A DNA stretch of 64,000 nt from Gautieria morchelliformis (GCA_015179125.1 WHVA01000011.1:372001-436000); one strand, 5' to 3'. Counted from the first letter of the stretch, positions 11,756 to 23,673 are shown. The notes: generated by a model from the sequence alone, not told the origin. Numbers and translations are program-made.

Positions 11756-13950
11756 TTTGAAATGGGGACGCGCCCAGCAGGGTCGGCACGAGACAAAGGG
11801 GCAACCCCCATTGGCTGCACCGGCCTGGGGCTGTCATGCGATCAGGTCGTCAAACACGCAAGCACGCTTTGGGCCATGGATTGAACTGCCGTGGCGTCGT
11901 GATGGTCTCATTTCCCCAATACGTACTGATGAAACGCCCGGGTAAGTGTGACAGATGCGGGCAAGCAGGTGCCGGGGTGGAGTGTCTTAATATATATATA
12001 TGTCCGATCTTTGCAGCGGGACAGCTGTGACAGCTTCAGTCAGGTTTCGGCATGTACGGTACGGGGTCACGTTGGTCACAATTGGCGCCGTCCAGTTTAT
12101 TCCTCAACAGCCGCAGCGAGTTGTATCAGCCCTTACAGTGGTAAAACAACGCAGACGAGCGGACCCGTTGCAATGGGGACTAGGCCTAGGATCGAGTTTC
12201 GACGCCACCACATTCAAAGTGATCATAAGGAATGTCACCAAGTTAACGGCAAGGCTTCCATTTTATGCGGGCCGCGATGTGTTATGATCTGCTGTCACGG
12301 ACGGAATGAAGCGCGATGAAAGGTCGGGATTTCGCTGGTCACCGGACTGACGGGAATTCTCTCTTTACAATTGTAGTGCCTTGGAGGCACTCCAAGGGCC
12401 TGAGGACACACTTCTCGAAGCACTACTTAGATGTAAGGTGTCGGACACCACCTTGTCGTATAATTATACCCTTATTTCTCACAACCCGGAGGACGATTGG
12501 AGCCTGTGCCGGGTTCAATTTATAATAATCAAAGGGTGATCAAGTGGCAACTGCATGGATATAGAAAGTAAGGCTGATATCACAATGGCTGAGCACCGCA
12601 GCGCAGCACCGATGGAGCCAAGCGCGCGATGGCAAGTGGCGGATTTTTCAGCACGGCTCTGGCACGCACGCTGCTGTGCAGATGCGTAATATGTGATGAG
12701 TACTGTTTACTTACGCAGGATGGCGTAAACGAAATTTCACGCCAAGCCTCTTGGGCAGCTGCGGCTATTTTTGATGCATAACCAGAAAGTCCTCGGTACT
12801 AGTATCGGTGCTAGCTAACTGACGGCACGGTGTCTCCTTTACCCTCTCGTTCGCGTCCGCGCTGCCTTCAGTTAGCTTTCCCATTACGGCACCGCGACCT
12901 TGATGCGACGACAGGCCTTGACAGAAACCCTCCATACAGTAGAGACAGGCATGGGAGCGAACGTTGGCTGCTCGGCTGCAATGTGCCAGTCCCACGTGGG
13001 TTCGAAGCAAATGCCTCTTCGACGTTGCTATTCTAAGGCTGGACCTCCTGAGCCTGAGGCCTGGGCGCCGCGAGCTCCCCCAAAGGCACATTCGCGAGAG
13101 GAAGCAGGTATCCTGCGCTCAGACGGGAAAGGCTTCTCGGATGGCAAATGTGGTGCCTGCGGGGACAGCATGCACCAGCATGGGCCAAGGTCTTGCCGTC
13201 GGTGCCTGATGTGCGCCCGCCAGGATCGCTTGCAGGCTATGGTCTCAGAAGAGGCCTCCACTTGCTGAGGCGGGGCGACACAGGGTCATGGGAACGACTT
13301 GGTCATGCTTATCAAGTCTTTCCACAGGCGTGTGCAGTGACGCTTGGCGTTCTGGGGACAGGATCCCATTCGGGCCTCCAGCGTCGGAAAGGCTGTTAAG
13401 GCAAGCGACAGTGTCAGCATCCACCACTGCTACGCGGATATGTAACTCACCCCTCGGACACACGATCAGACTGAATTGAACAGCCACTCACCGGTGCTGC
13501 TGGCACCAAGTATCATCAGACGAATTATATGCATCCCCCGATCTCAGAGATCAAGAGAGAAATTAGTGCGTAGCGCCGCGGCGCCCAATATGATCAATAA
13601 GCGTGGCTCGTTCATAGCGCTCTCGAGCTGAGGTTGATGCATGCTTCGCATACCTTATGGCTGTTGACGCTGAATCCAAGAAATGATTACCTTCTGTTCT
13701 GCGGAAGTCTAAACGACTAGGCCCAAAGAGGCTAGTATCACTCAACGCGTCATCCTGTCGAAAACGTGGGAATTGGGAGGCCGGTGATGGGAATTAACAG
13801 GGAGACCGCATGACCAAACGTGGCCGCTCCGCCCCCACAAAGAGACGCTGGCCGGCGATGCGTGGCTGTGCCACGCGAGCGCTCGTCAGCCATTTCTGGA
13901 ATCCGCCGGAAACAGCTCACAAATGCAGCCGCATTCAGTGTTTATATACC

Positions 13951-13989
13951 AACAAGACCCGCCGGCGCTTCGCGCCGGCCGATCTTGTT
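13951..13989. repeat. extended inverted repeat (hairpin)
   Basis: An inner perfect stem GCCGGCGC-TTC-GCGCCGGC (13961-13979) is extended by an outer stem AACAAGA/TCTTGTT, separated by three unpaired bases on each side. It is the strongest small hairpin noticed in the intergenic region. It could be a transposon end or a transcript structure; nothing else fixes its role. Confidence 0.75.
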
Positions 13990-14088
13990 TAGTGGCAACG
14001 CGGAAGGCTCGATTTTAATTTAGGACGTGGGTGTTTCTTTTATGAAAACCTAGGATGTTTGTTACAGTAAGATTTCAGGGTAAGTACC

Positions 14089-14590
14089 TGTACCCCGTGG
14101 AAATTTACGGCTGCGGCGGTAAATCCCGTAAATCTCGTCGGACCCACCTTTTTGGTGGGATCCTTCGGGTGCTCGGCGGATTCACCCAGCTGGTGGGCTC
14201 GGCCGTCGCCGGCTGCACGCTCGCGAGCAGGCAGCAGGAGCAGGGGGCGTCGCGCGCACCCTCCCGCGCTAGCGTAGTTCATGTAAATAGTCCAGGATCG
14301 ATTTTTTTTAACTCAAAACACTGTTTAAAAAAAATTGGCTGCCATTTAGGATGGGCAGGGTGCCAAAACCGGCTGTCAAGTGAGCATACAAGCCTACTGT
14401 GAGTGATCAGTGGGCAATAAAAATCGAAAAAATTGCCAGAGGACACGCTTAAGCATACCATGAAACGATGCACCGGTCGTCGGGGCGAGCGGCGTGGCGT
14501 GGGCACCGGATTTACGTGGTAAGTACTGGTAAGTGACTGGTAAGTCTAGCGGTAAGTGTAGATTTACGCCAATTTACGCCAGATTTACAG
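14089..14590. repeat. cluster of GGTAAGT and TTTACG motifs
   Basis: GGTAAGT occurs at about 14089 and four times within 14518-14555. ATTTACG and its complement recur near 14100-14135 and 14508-14590. The two ends of this 500-bp segment share the same word set, so it may be an uncharacterised short repeat element. Confidence 0.45.
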
Positions 14591-15484
14591 GTCCGGAAAA
14601 CAAAAAGGGAGCCCCCAGGGGGAGCACTGCTTATCAGGAATCGTTTATATAGTTACTAAGTGTGTACCTACAGCTTTTGGACGCATAATAATAGCATCGG
14701 CGCGAGCTACAGGTCAACCTTACCGATCGGCGCAGCCAAAGCCTCTGTGCGGTCACCATCTCATAAAAAATTATGCCGGAAGCGGGGTAAAATACTTTCA
14801 TATAATTCATAATTTATGTCAAGCAATTATACATCGCTGACTTGTCCTAATACTATTTATTGTAACTGCAGTAATGTGCCCGGTTGAGTTCGAAAGGTCA
14901 CGTGACCCATGAAAATTTTCGCGGCGCTCCCTACCACCACCACCAGCTCCCGTCAACGCCGCCATGAACCACCCCCTAGCACGGGTCACTCTAGGGCCCT
15001 GTAGGGGGTGGATTCAAAAGTGTAAGTTCAACCTGGTTTGCGACGGAGTTGGTGGGACGCAATGGCCGGCAGGCGGATTTGCGCTTTATTGCTTGGTCTG
15101 GAGGGACGGTCTCCATGCAGGCTACTAATTTTCGTATGTCCTTATCCCTCACCTGAGCATCCCCCGTGTATTGAATTCCCATCCTTTGGTGACGCCATTT
15201 TTTCCCTGGCTGGCAGATTCCATTCGACCCTTTTCGTTTTCACACATTCCCTGATGCCCGCACCAAACATAGTGACATTGTGATTTTATCAGCACCAGAA
15301 AGCACACCACAAGCACGTTGGCGCTGTCCCCACCCCGGCCGCGCTAGACTCTCTGTGCGTGGGCTGTGCCACTTATGGTGGGAATGTCGCGTTGAACTAG
15401 ATGCCCCAGAACTTAGTGCTTCTACTCGCTTTTTCTGATGATGGGACAGTCGTTGATTCGTGAGGGTTAAAATTCTGGAATCTG

Positions 15485-16266
15485 TTGCGCAAGGCGCAGC
15501 GTGAGCTCGACGAAGTTATTGGCGCCGATCGGCTTCCTACCTTTGAGGACCGCGATAGCCTTCCGTATATGAATGCTATTTGCAAGGAAATACAAAGGTG
15601 TGACAAACTGATACTCTGAAAAACCAAGGTAGATTCGCTGATGAGTCAGTCCGTACTACATAGGTGGCATCCGGTGGTGCCACTGGGCATTGCACACGGG
15701 GTGACGCAAGACAATGTGTACAACAAAAGGAAGTGTGGTCATCGGAAATGCATGGTGGAGTCGCCCTTCTTGTGTGTCCAAATAGCAGATACTCACAAGA
15801 GCCTATTCGAAAGGGAAATGCTCCATGACAAGAATATGTATGGGCCCAATACTGAACACTTTGAGCCCGAGCGTTTCCTTAGGCCGGGTGTCAGAGATCC
15901 GTCTGCATCGTTTGGTTTTGGACGAAGGTAGGACTTACTTAGGCGGCACAGCGTCGTGGCTCCCGGTGCTATCACTGACGTTTTCTCCCTAATTTTAGGA
16001 TATGCCCTAGCCGCCATCTAGCAGATAACACCATATACCTAGCTGCTTGCTTCATTCTCAAGGCATTCACCATATCTTACGCCAAAGATGCAAATGGTGC
16101 GGAAATACCTATAGAGGGTCCTTCCACCTCCGGCGGCATTCCGTGCGTTCGAATTTCTTCTGTGCCATCAATTTTCATTTTATCAACGCTTTCCCAGTCG
16201 CCCCGAACCGTTCCAGTGTTCAATCACACCACGGGAAGGACATCTGATGTCGTTTTGGAGCACTAA
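15485..16266 (+). pseudogene. 5'-truncated cytochrome P450 relic
   Basis: C-terminal third of a membrane-bound P450 monooxygenase. Visible in order: the I/J-K helix region (RKAQRELDEVIGADRLPTF), an ExxR motif (KEIQR), a GT-AG intron placed as in the family (about 15598-15662), the PERF-type block (FEPERFL), and the haem loop FGFGRR, split by a second intron from ICPSRHLAD. The usual Gly after Cys-Pro is Ser here. There is no N-terminal two-thirds upstream. Between the N-Y-N peptide and MLHDKNMYG the expected sequence is replaced by unrelated residues, and the C-terminal tail departs from the family. I therefore read it as a non-functional fragment. CYP family not determined. Confidence 0.85.
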
Positions 16267-17459
16267 AAGGAATTAAGACGAGACCGTGTATGCTTTGAGA
16301 AGACAGTGTAAGATGTAAGTGACAACTATGATTGTGTGTATCTCACTTCCTTCACATCGACCTCAGAGGCTTTCCCTGACATCCTTATTGATGGATGAGT
16401 CCTACTGCGAACACGGATGATTCATTTCCGTCTCCAAAAGCTTCCTTCAGTCGAAGATCCACTTGAAGTACACGACATCCTCATTGGCTCAGCACTGGTA
16501 GCGTGCCACAGTACTTCAGTTCTAGTCACCCCAGAACCGTCGTTTCTCGTGTCAAGGTACAGACGAAGGTACAGTCGAAGGGCTACTGACTGCGACTATA
16601 AGGTGAAAACCAGTACGCATGGTGTCTCTGGATGTTTCTAAGTAACGGCTTCACAAGCCTCTACTCAACGGTTTACTTGGCATGTTACAGTTGCACGGGT
16701 GGGAGCGTTTTGAGCGGCATGGGCAGCAACAGCTTCTTCAATGGCTACGGTACGCTAAGGTCGCGCCCCAGTATCCGGGGTGTGCCCTGGTTTTTGTGGT
16801 CAATTACTTCTGGGCATATGGTATGTACAATGTTGTCAAGTGCGTTTGCGCTTGATGCATACACACTTGTTTCATATCACTGACTACACATAGGCGGTTG
16901 CTACCAACTAACGTCTTATCGCGAATATACTTTCCGTCGGCATCGGAGCTTCTCTCATGCATCGAGAGCCATTGTCTTCCTCGAGGTTCGTCTTGACGAT
17001 GCCATGCTACACGTGTCGTATGACCTTCAATTTACATGCATCGATGGCATTTAACTTGCTAACTGTAAGCTTCAAATGCCTGCTCGCGTTCTTCAAAAAT
17101 CAGGTTTTCCGAGCCTTCTATGCGAAGGATCACAGCGTCTTCTTGTTCGAGCTCCCCTCTCTTCTGGCTGTGGGAGGTAGGAGGGTGTGGGTGAGGAAGG
17201 GACTCCCAGATGTAAGCACCTGCGGCGACAGCCATGACATGGCACATTGAGATGGCACGTTTGCCATGCGCAGGGTGGACATGAGGGCTGCGCTTGTATG
17301 CACGCAGACCAGCAGCTCTTTTTAGTACCGTAGGAATCCTTGCTATGTCAGTCACCATGGTGAAACGGAAGGAAAAAAATAAATCTGAGATGAAAAATGC
17401 ATCCGACAGTTTGCATCTACGCTACGCTACGATCACCACGCCTCTCTCGCCTCCAAACC
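16267..17459. other. intergenic, no recognised gene
   Basis: Short frames only. A plus-strand stretch near 16690-16810 reads as plausible protein (Trp/Tyr-rich) for about 40 residues, and a 99-residue minus-strand frame begins with ATG at 17358, but neither resembles a family I know. The stretch precedes the Crypton, so part of it may be that element's 5' region. Confidence 0.45.
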
Positions 17460-19657
17460 ATGCCTGTTTCTAAATCTGCTGGTCCGAAGGGACGGAAGGC
17501 GCCAGTGGCAGCAGTAAGTCTCGCTGGGCTAGCCGCAGACAAAGAAGCATCCTCCAAGAAGTTCGGCAAGGCACCAGCTACGACGGAAAAGTATGGACAA
17601 CGCCAGCAACAGGGTTTTAAATGGCTGAATGACTTAATGGCTGCGGAAGCCAGAACACAGCAGCCTCTGGGGTGTCCCAGTCAAGGGAGTTTGCAGGATG
17701 CGAGCACAATGTTTAGCCTTGATGTTCTCGCGCATGCGTTCGATAAAATACCTACGCAGGCATCTCCCTGGGTTCTGGCCCTCTTTATTGCCTCGAAGTG
17801 CTTTGGAGACAATGCCTGTGGCCCTGCCACCGCCTGGCAAATTTATTCGGCCTTCAAAATGATGTGGCACCACGCGTGGGTGTTTTGCTTCGATCAGATA
17901 TTCCTTTTTGGGTAATACTAATGCCTCTGATATATACATAGTGACCCAAACGGGAAATACCAGGGGCGCTGGAGGTGGGATGAAGAACGGCATTGTGGCC
18001 ATGGTAATCCCGCTCAATCGACCGAGGTGGATGACATAATCACAGCGGTGAAGAATAGAGATGGTGCCGAGGGGACACGCTTCCACTCCTGTGCGATGAA
18101 ACTGGAATATATGGATCGGATCATGGAGTGGTCCAGTACGCAGTGTCCTCCTACAATACTACGGGAATTAGGTCGCCTCCACGGTGAAGAGTACCACCTC
18201 CGCTTGCCTAAAGCAACGAAGCACTATTTCACGTGCGTTTACAGCAAGTGGCTGGACTATCTGGACGAGGTGAGTATGCCCATTGTGTATCCTGTATGCA
18301 ATGCACTAATCTACTTTTAAGGAATTTTGAACTTGCAAAGCTCCAATACAAGCATATTATTGAAGATGCTTGGACGGATGATAGGTACAGGTTCCGGCAC
18401 TTGGTTGTCACTCTGGAGCATCGGAAAGGTTGGCAAAACAAGCTAAGTAAAGAGATCGATCTACAGGGTTGGTGCTGGTGCAAATCTTTCACTTTTAGCT
18501 AATTATTTGGTTACAGGACATCGGTACAAAATACATTCACAGCGTGAGATGCCTTCGGTTGACATGGAATATCACCTGCGCGAGTGGCTGGTATTCCTTC
18601 GCGCATTTGTATATGGTCGTGACCTCGAAGACAGTGACTACATATTTCCATCTGTGAACACGAAGGGTCTCGCACAGCCTGGCACGGCTATCTCACATGA
18701 CACCATTTAAAAGTGGCTCGATGAGTTTGTGACTGGTGCCGGTATCAAGCTCGGGCGTGGTCGGTTGACTACGCACTGCTTCCGCCGGGGTGGTGCGCAG
18801 TATCATTTCATGCACGCACCGGTAGGGAAACGATGGAGCCTGGCCACCATCCGCTGGTGGGGCGGATGGGCCAAGGGCAAACACGTGAGCTTCATGCTTA
18901 AAACAAAAGAAGGAGCTTACTACAGCGGTTGACAGTGCGACACTCTTATCCGTTACCTGCTAGATGAGTTATACTACTACGAAGATGGCCATGGTGACGC
19001 CCTTTGGCCAATCTCCACAGAGGCGGACAAGTCCTTCTTAGGTGAACATACGGAGATCCGGCCGGCTACAAAACAGGAAATCCAAGCCATCATTAGCACA
19101 CAGCTTGAAAATGTAACAGCAAGGATAGTCGAGGCCTACCACTCGCACCCTCGGTTTGGACTGACGACCTTTGGAGCGCCTTCACGGCCTCGGTGTGGTG
19201 AACATAACCCTACTGCAGGGCCAGCTCCTTGTGCCATGGAGCCTACAAGTCTAATGCTCATACCTACCTCCCAAACCAGCACCGATCCTCCGCGTGACCT
19301 TCGCATCCCGCCACTACCTAAAACGGGGCCCATGAATGCCCGCTGGAAGCAAGCTGTGTGTGACTGGCAAGAGCGGGACCTTTCCTGAGGCCATTCCGTC
19401 GCCCTCAAGGACTGGCATCCGACCTGGTACAGCGGAGCGAACCAAGAGGCTTTCGGCGTGCAGTATGGGAAACGGAAGCTGATAGCACTCGAGTTTTTAG
19501 ACAGGTGAGGGCACACAGTTCTGTCTGTAGCATAAAGGGCTGACAGAGTACGACCGACCATAGCTGCAAGGGAGACGAAGCTGAATTCCTGCGCAAATGG
19601 CCGGTAGCAGACTCTGGCGGCCCAACCAAGCTGCTCAAGGCGATCCATCGCGCGTGA
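17460..19657 (+). mobile_element. decayed Crypton (tyrosine-recombinase DNA transposon)
   Basis: One multi-exon gene for a tyrosine recombinase, with no reverse transcriptase nearby, fits a fungal Crypton. It starts MPVSKSAGPKGRK at 17460. Likely introns are near 17876-17940, 18467-18516, 18883-18937 and 19504-19562. The catalytic core shows the H-x-x-R box (HCFRRGG), a following WWGGW block in the usual His/Trp position, and a Tyr in IRYLLDEL that only appears after splicing. The C-terminal part has a conserved-looking LKDW..WY block and ends LLKAIHRA. Decay: an in-frame TAA at 18708-18710, a TGA at 19386-19388, and an apparent frame change near the splice site around 18320. Cryptons lack terminal repeats, so the true ends are not visible; the coordinates are those of the gene. 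Confidence 0.8.
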
Positions 19658-20558
19658 ATTGAGTCCGGCTCCGCAAAGCGTCGCAGGGCTAAGGAACCTA
19701 AGGAATGACGTCCCGTCGTTGGCCAGAGCGAAGGAGCGAAAGCGTACGAGAGGAGCACAGGGAGGACAGCAGAGAATTCACCGGCGCGGTTTTTTTGAGT
19801 TATACTTAAGACTCTCAAGAAAAAAAATCTGTATATTTGTTCCTTTCTGATAGTATACAGATGGGGACACACACACAGAGAGGCCGGCCCAAAGGAGGGC
19901 CTACGATCGTCTCGTAGGTCCTCGGTGCGGTCAAGCAAGAAGGAGAGTGGGGGGGCGGCGGCAGGGGGCAGACAGTCACGGTGCATGATACCGTGCTAGT
20001 CGCCCCATAATTCGGACACGCGACCCTGGAACAGGGAGAGGGACCGGCCAAAAAGGCGAGGGTCCTATGATCTGATCGCCTCGCTCAGCGCAGTCAGGCA
20101 GGCAGAAGAGGTCCTCAGAGCCGGGGGGGAACGCACCGTCACGCACACCGTCCTCCCATCCCTGGGGATCTGCACGCCCCGCCTGCTTGACCGCGCTGAG
20201 GACCTACGAGGCGATCGTAAGGTCCTCCCTTTTGGGCCGGCCCCTCTCTCTCTCTCTGTCACAGGGTCGCACATCCGGCGGGTTAATAAGCCCGAGGGGA
20301 CGGTGCACGTGACCGTGCGAGACGTGCGAACCCCACGGCCCGCCCCCCCCCTGCTTTGACCGCGGGCGATCCTAGGTGCTGCTCAAGGTGCTGCTCAGTG
20401 CCTGCTCAGTGCTGCGGTCAAAAGGATCGAGGAGCGTGAGCACGCGTGCACATGACCGTAGCCATCGCCCGGTAGCTCGGCGCGCGCCGCGTTTGGAACC
20501 CCGACGTAAATCTGGCGAGGTAAGTCACATTAATTGTAGTATTTTCTCCAAGGCAAAA
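19658..20558. other. intergenic/repeat DNA holding MITE-like inverted repeats
   Basis: This contains the inverted-repeat structure listed at 19877-20249 and, from about 20290 to 20520, GC-rich sequence with GCTGCTCA-type repeats. No coding signal was recognised. Confidence 0.55.
19877..20249. repeat. MITE-like inverted repeat with a third internal arm
   Basis: The left arm (19877-19942) and right arm (20182-20249) are imperfect inverted copies sharing GGCCGGCCCAAA, ACGATCG, CTCGTAGGTCCTC and GCGGTCAAGCA. A third, more diverged copy in left-arm orientation lies at about 20042-20103. About 370 bp with ~65-bp inverted ends and no coding capacity suggests a miniature DNA transposon, possibly two overlapping copies. 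Target duplications were not identified. Confidence 0.65.
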
Positions 20559-21560
20559 TCAATGCCCAACTTGATCCAGGGTAAGTCCCTGACAGCTGTT
20601 GAATCTCATTGCATATGCAGGAGCGAGGGGAAATTGCTGCCAGAGTAAAGTACGTTGGGAGCAAGTTGGTAAGAAAGCTGTAAAAGTAATCCTCGGTATG
20701 AGAATGTCCTTGGGATCAACGTCTCTGACACCACCAATCCCCTTTAACATACATACTGTGACAATTCTTGTTCCAACTTGAGTGATAAGTACTCTAGCAT
20801 TTTTGACCAAACCTCAATCTGTGGAGAAGTTTCAAAGGAGTCTACACACACCCCTGACTTTGACTTTCAAGGCATGGGGTGGGAGGCCAGGTAGAGGTGG
20901 TCAAGCGACATAGTCAAGAAGGCTTTGTGGAGATTGAATTTCAGCTTCATCAGTTCCATGGAGGCTGTTAGCAGCAAAGTATGTCTTCTCAGGATGTTGG
21001 AGCCGGTTGATGAGCATTGAATTGTATAGGTCAACCTGCAAGTTTGTTGGTGCAAGTATAGCCCATGTTAAGCACTCCACTGGGGAGGAAAGAATGTGAA
21101 AGGGGAAAACAAAGTCTACCATGGAGGATGCATCAGTTTGGATGAGGTCTAAAGCGACTTCAGGGCCTTCACCATCGACAAAGCATGCAAACTCTGGATC
21201 TTCAGCAGTGCGAATGGGTGTGGTTAGGTGGAGAACTTTGAAATCCTGCCACAATTCTGAGGTGTATATAGAAGTGTCGACAATCTGAGAGCGGCCCCCA
21301 TATCTAACCACTGGACAGGTTTGTTGAAAGTCACCAAGGAGAACAACAAATTTTCCACCAAAAGATAGGTTATTTTGCATTATCCAACAAAAAGCTTCAT
21401 CTACACATGCAAGCACAGCTTTGTTTGCCATGGGAGCTTCATCTCATATAAAGATGACCATGTCATGGAGGAGCTGCCAATGATCATCACTGGGCTGGAT
21501 AGGTGAGATGAAGGCCTCATTCTTCTCATTGACAGGTACCTGCATTGGGTTCATGTTATG
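20559..21560 (-). mobile_element. Helitron remnant: Pif1-like helicase domain
   Basis: C-terminal helicase domain of a Helitron RepHel protein. It reads from NEAFISPIQPSDDHWQLL through DEAPMANK (DEA box region), GDFQQTCPVVRYGGR, TTPIRTAEDPEFACF and the late motif RFNSCQGLTLDQVG. About 320 residues are recognisable, while the Rep nuclease and N-terminal regions are absent. The frame holds four stops: one where Trp is expected before DEAPM, one after LLDYVA, and two in the segment before GLVKNARV. Each is a single C:G to T:A change from a sensible codon. The element ends were not found. Confidence 0.85.
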
Positions 21561-21675
21561 ACCATGCCACTCAACCATCTCCACAACCTCCGCACCACTT
21601 CCGCACCACCACCAACTCTATTTCTGCAACATCTGCAACCCTTGACCATCAACCCCTTTGTTCTTTCTACACCCC

Positions 21676-22238
21676 TGTCATGACACATTTATTTCTCATA
21701 CTTGCATACTCTGTGCTCCCGCTCCTCACCCCACCTCCGTGTTCACTCCAATCGCCCTTGCCCTGTTTGGCGACCAATCTTCGCTGTTCGCGCCACTCAC
21801 CGTAGCCATGCCATCAACGCAGGATCAATGTCTTTGGACCGACTTGGTGGTTCATCACTGGCCCTATCACCTCCTCCGCTCAACCCTCTTCCGATGTTGT
21901 TCCTATGATCGGATTGTCACGACTTGTGTATTTCCTGCACCTAGTTATCCCCGTTTCCCCTTTCGCCATACCACCTCCACGTTCGCTTGGCTTCGCCCCT
22001 CACTTCGACCACTCCTCCCCTATGTCCTCTCCGTTTGTCCTTCGTTGCAGTCGCCGAACGACTATTCGCTCCTTGCATCATTCGCCAGCAGGCACGCCAT
22101 CAAACACGATCGACGTCCCCTATCCAGTGTGATGACTTATCACTGGTCCCATCAGCTTCTCGACCCAACCCCTTTGGGTGTTCATATGGCCAGGATGTGT
22201 TCGTGGGACGTCCTGTCCATAGGTCGTGTGGGATTAAC
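21676..22238 (-). repeat. solo-LTR family copy 1 (truncated), with ~240-bp related leader
   Basis: From 21915 this matches the ~1.03 kb LTR family described at 29439-30470, read in the opposite direction. It is cut off at 22238 where another LTR begins. The preceding 21676-21914 is a shorter, related segment, also starting TGTCATGAC. The same leader-plus-LTR arrangement recurs at 27546, so the two were copied as a unit. Confidence 0.75.
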
Positions 22239-23673
22239 TGTTAGGGATTGTCCACAAAGTAGCTACCTATTTATGAACATTTACTAGGTAGTTAATTAGT
22301 TTCAAATGTCCTCAAGGAAGGTTGTATTAATTTTTCTATGCTACACTCACATTGGGTCCACAAGATACAACAATCTCTTGATAGTTTAGCTAAGAATCCC
22401 CCACGGTCACATGACTATCACATGACCTCAAAAACAGCTCAAAGTCACCTGATCATCCACAGTCACCTGACAATCACCTGACCTCAAAGTCACTTGATTA
22501 TCTACGGTCACCTGACAATCACATGACACAGTCACATGACCTCAATCCAGCACGAAGTCACATGACTTTCCTTCGTCACATGATAATCACATGAGCGTGG
22601 GAGTTTCTTACATACTCTTAGCTTTACTGTCACAGAGCTGTGACTTTAACCCAATATAGCAATAGAACCTTCCACAGCCTTCCAATAGTTTCCAAACCTT
22701 TCCTGAAGCTTATCTAAGCCTCCACAAGGTTCTTCACAGTAGTAGAAGCCTCTACAAGGTTCCTGGCAGTAGTTACATAAGCTAGATAGATGCAGTATAA
22801 ATAGCCTGCAGTTTTAGCAGTGAAGCAATCAATCATCTTTCACCCAAACCACTCATACCTTGAGTAACTGAAGTGTGACTTCAACACAGCCTTGTACCGA
22901 AGTACTGGCTCACTGACTTGGCTACAGTCTAAGATTGCAGCAACTCTGATTGGCTCTGAGAAGTACAAGAGTGCTCTATTTTAATTGCAGCAGGCTCTGA
23001 ATAATCGCGCTGCGAACAGCAACATTACTAAGAGTTACTGATTAGTAATCCTGTACCATTAGACGCCACTCTGAGCAGTGATCTAATAGACTTGGTTATT
23101 AGTTATTCAATTCACACAATAGATTATTAACTTAACTCTGAGTTAAGTGGGTTAATAGCCTTTTGAGTAATTGATCTTTCTTATCAATCAACGCACTGCA
23201 GATATTAACCTAACTCAGGGTAAGTGAGTTAATATCCTATGTTTGTTGAGTTGGAAAACCAGAAAAGCCACAAGAATAGTGACATACTTGAACTGAGGAA
23301 GAGTTCAAGCGCAGAACTATCTTTTCACGTCTTGGGGATTATTGTTGTCTTTAATTCACTCGACCCGCGGTCCTAAGACTCTAGGTAGCTTTCCCCCTTA
23401 AAGTATCTGGACCCTTGGACACCTATAAACAATCTTTGACCTCACAAAGTATTGCACAATCTAAGAACTACACGTGTTCAGTTAAATCTCTATTGCTACA
23501 CTTCCTGTACCAATACTGATTCTGATTGTTCACCGGAGTATAATTACTTAATTGGGTTCTCCGTTAAAATAGTTTCGAAGGTTGTGTGTGCTTGTAAAGT
23601 CAAATCTCTGATTGAACTTTAGAATTGTGTTTAACACCACAGTTTTACGTTTAGTTCAACGGGTCCCAAAACA
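22239..23673 (+). repeat. 5' LTR of the Ty3/Gypsy-type element
   Basis: 1435 bp with inverted tips TGTT/AACA. A TATA box (TATAAATA, 22796-22803) lies downstream of a dense array of TCACNTGA words (22407-22594), which gives a U3-type promoter layout. It abuts LTR-family copy 1, which it appears to have interrupted. Confidence 0.75.
22407..22594. promoter_or_regulatory. array of twelve TCACNTGA motifs in the LTR
   Basis: TCACATGA, TCACCTGA or TCACTTGA start at 22407, 22418, 22445, 22463, 22475, 22490, 22508, 22519, 22532, 22558, 22576 and 22587. This is 12 copies in 188 bp, about 200 bp before the TATA box. CANNTG is the E-box core bound by bHLH proteins. An enhancer-like role is inferred. Confidence 0.8.

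Larger units (their letters stand above)
11756..15484. other. intergenic region without recognised genes
   Basis: About 3.7 kb with only short, unconvincing frames. It includes a TATATATA run near 11990, an extended hairpin at 13951-13989, a cluster of GTAAGT and TTTACG words at 14089-14590, and AT-rich DNA near 14760-14880. The frame at 12900-13268 has several Cys/His but no recognisable finger or homology, so I do not call it a gene. Confidence 0.55.

Noticed and set aside
12900-13268. Cys/His-containing frame as a zinc-binding protein
   Set aside because: Spacing fits no finger, and there is no homology or intron support.
17460-19657. DIRS/Ngaro retroelement instead of Crypton
   Set aside because: No reverse transcriptase or RNase H sequence upstream, and the recombinase is a self-contained multi-exon gene.
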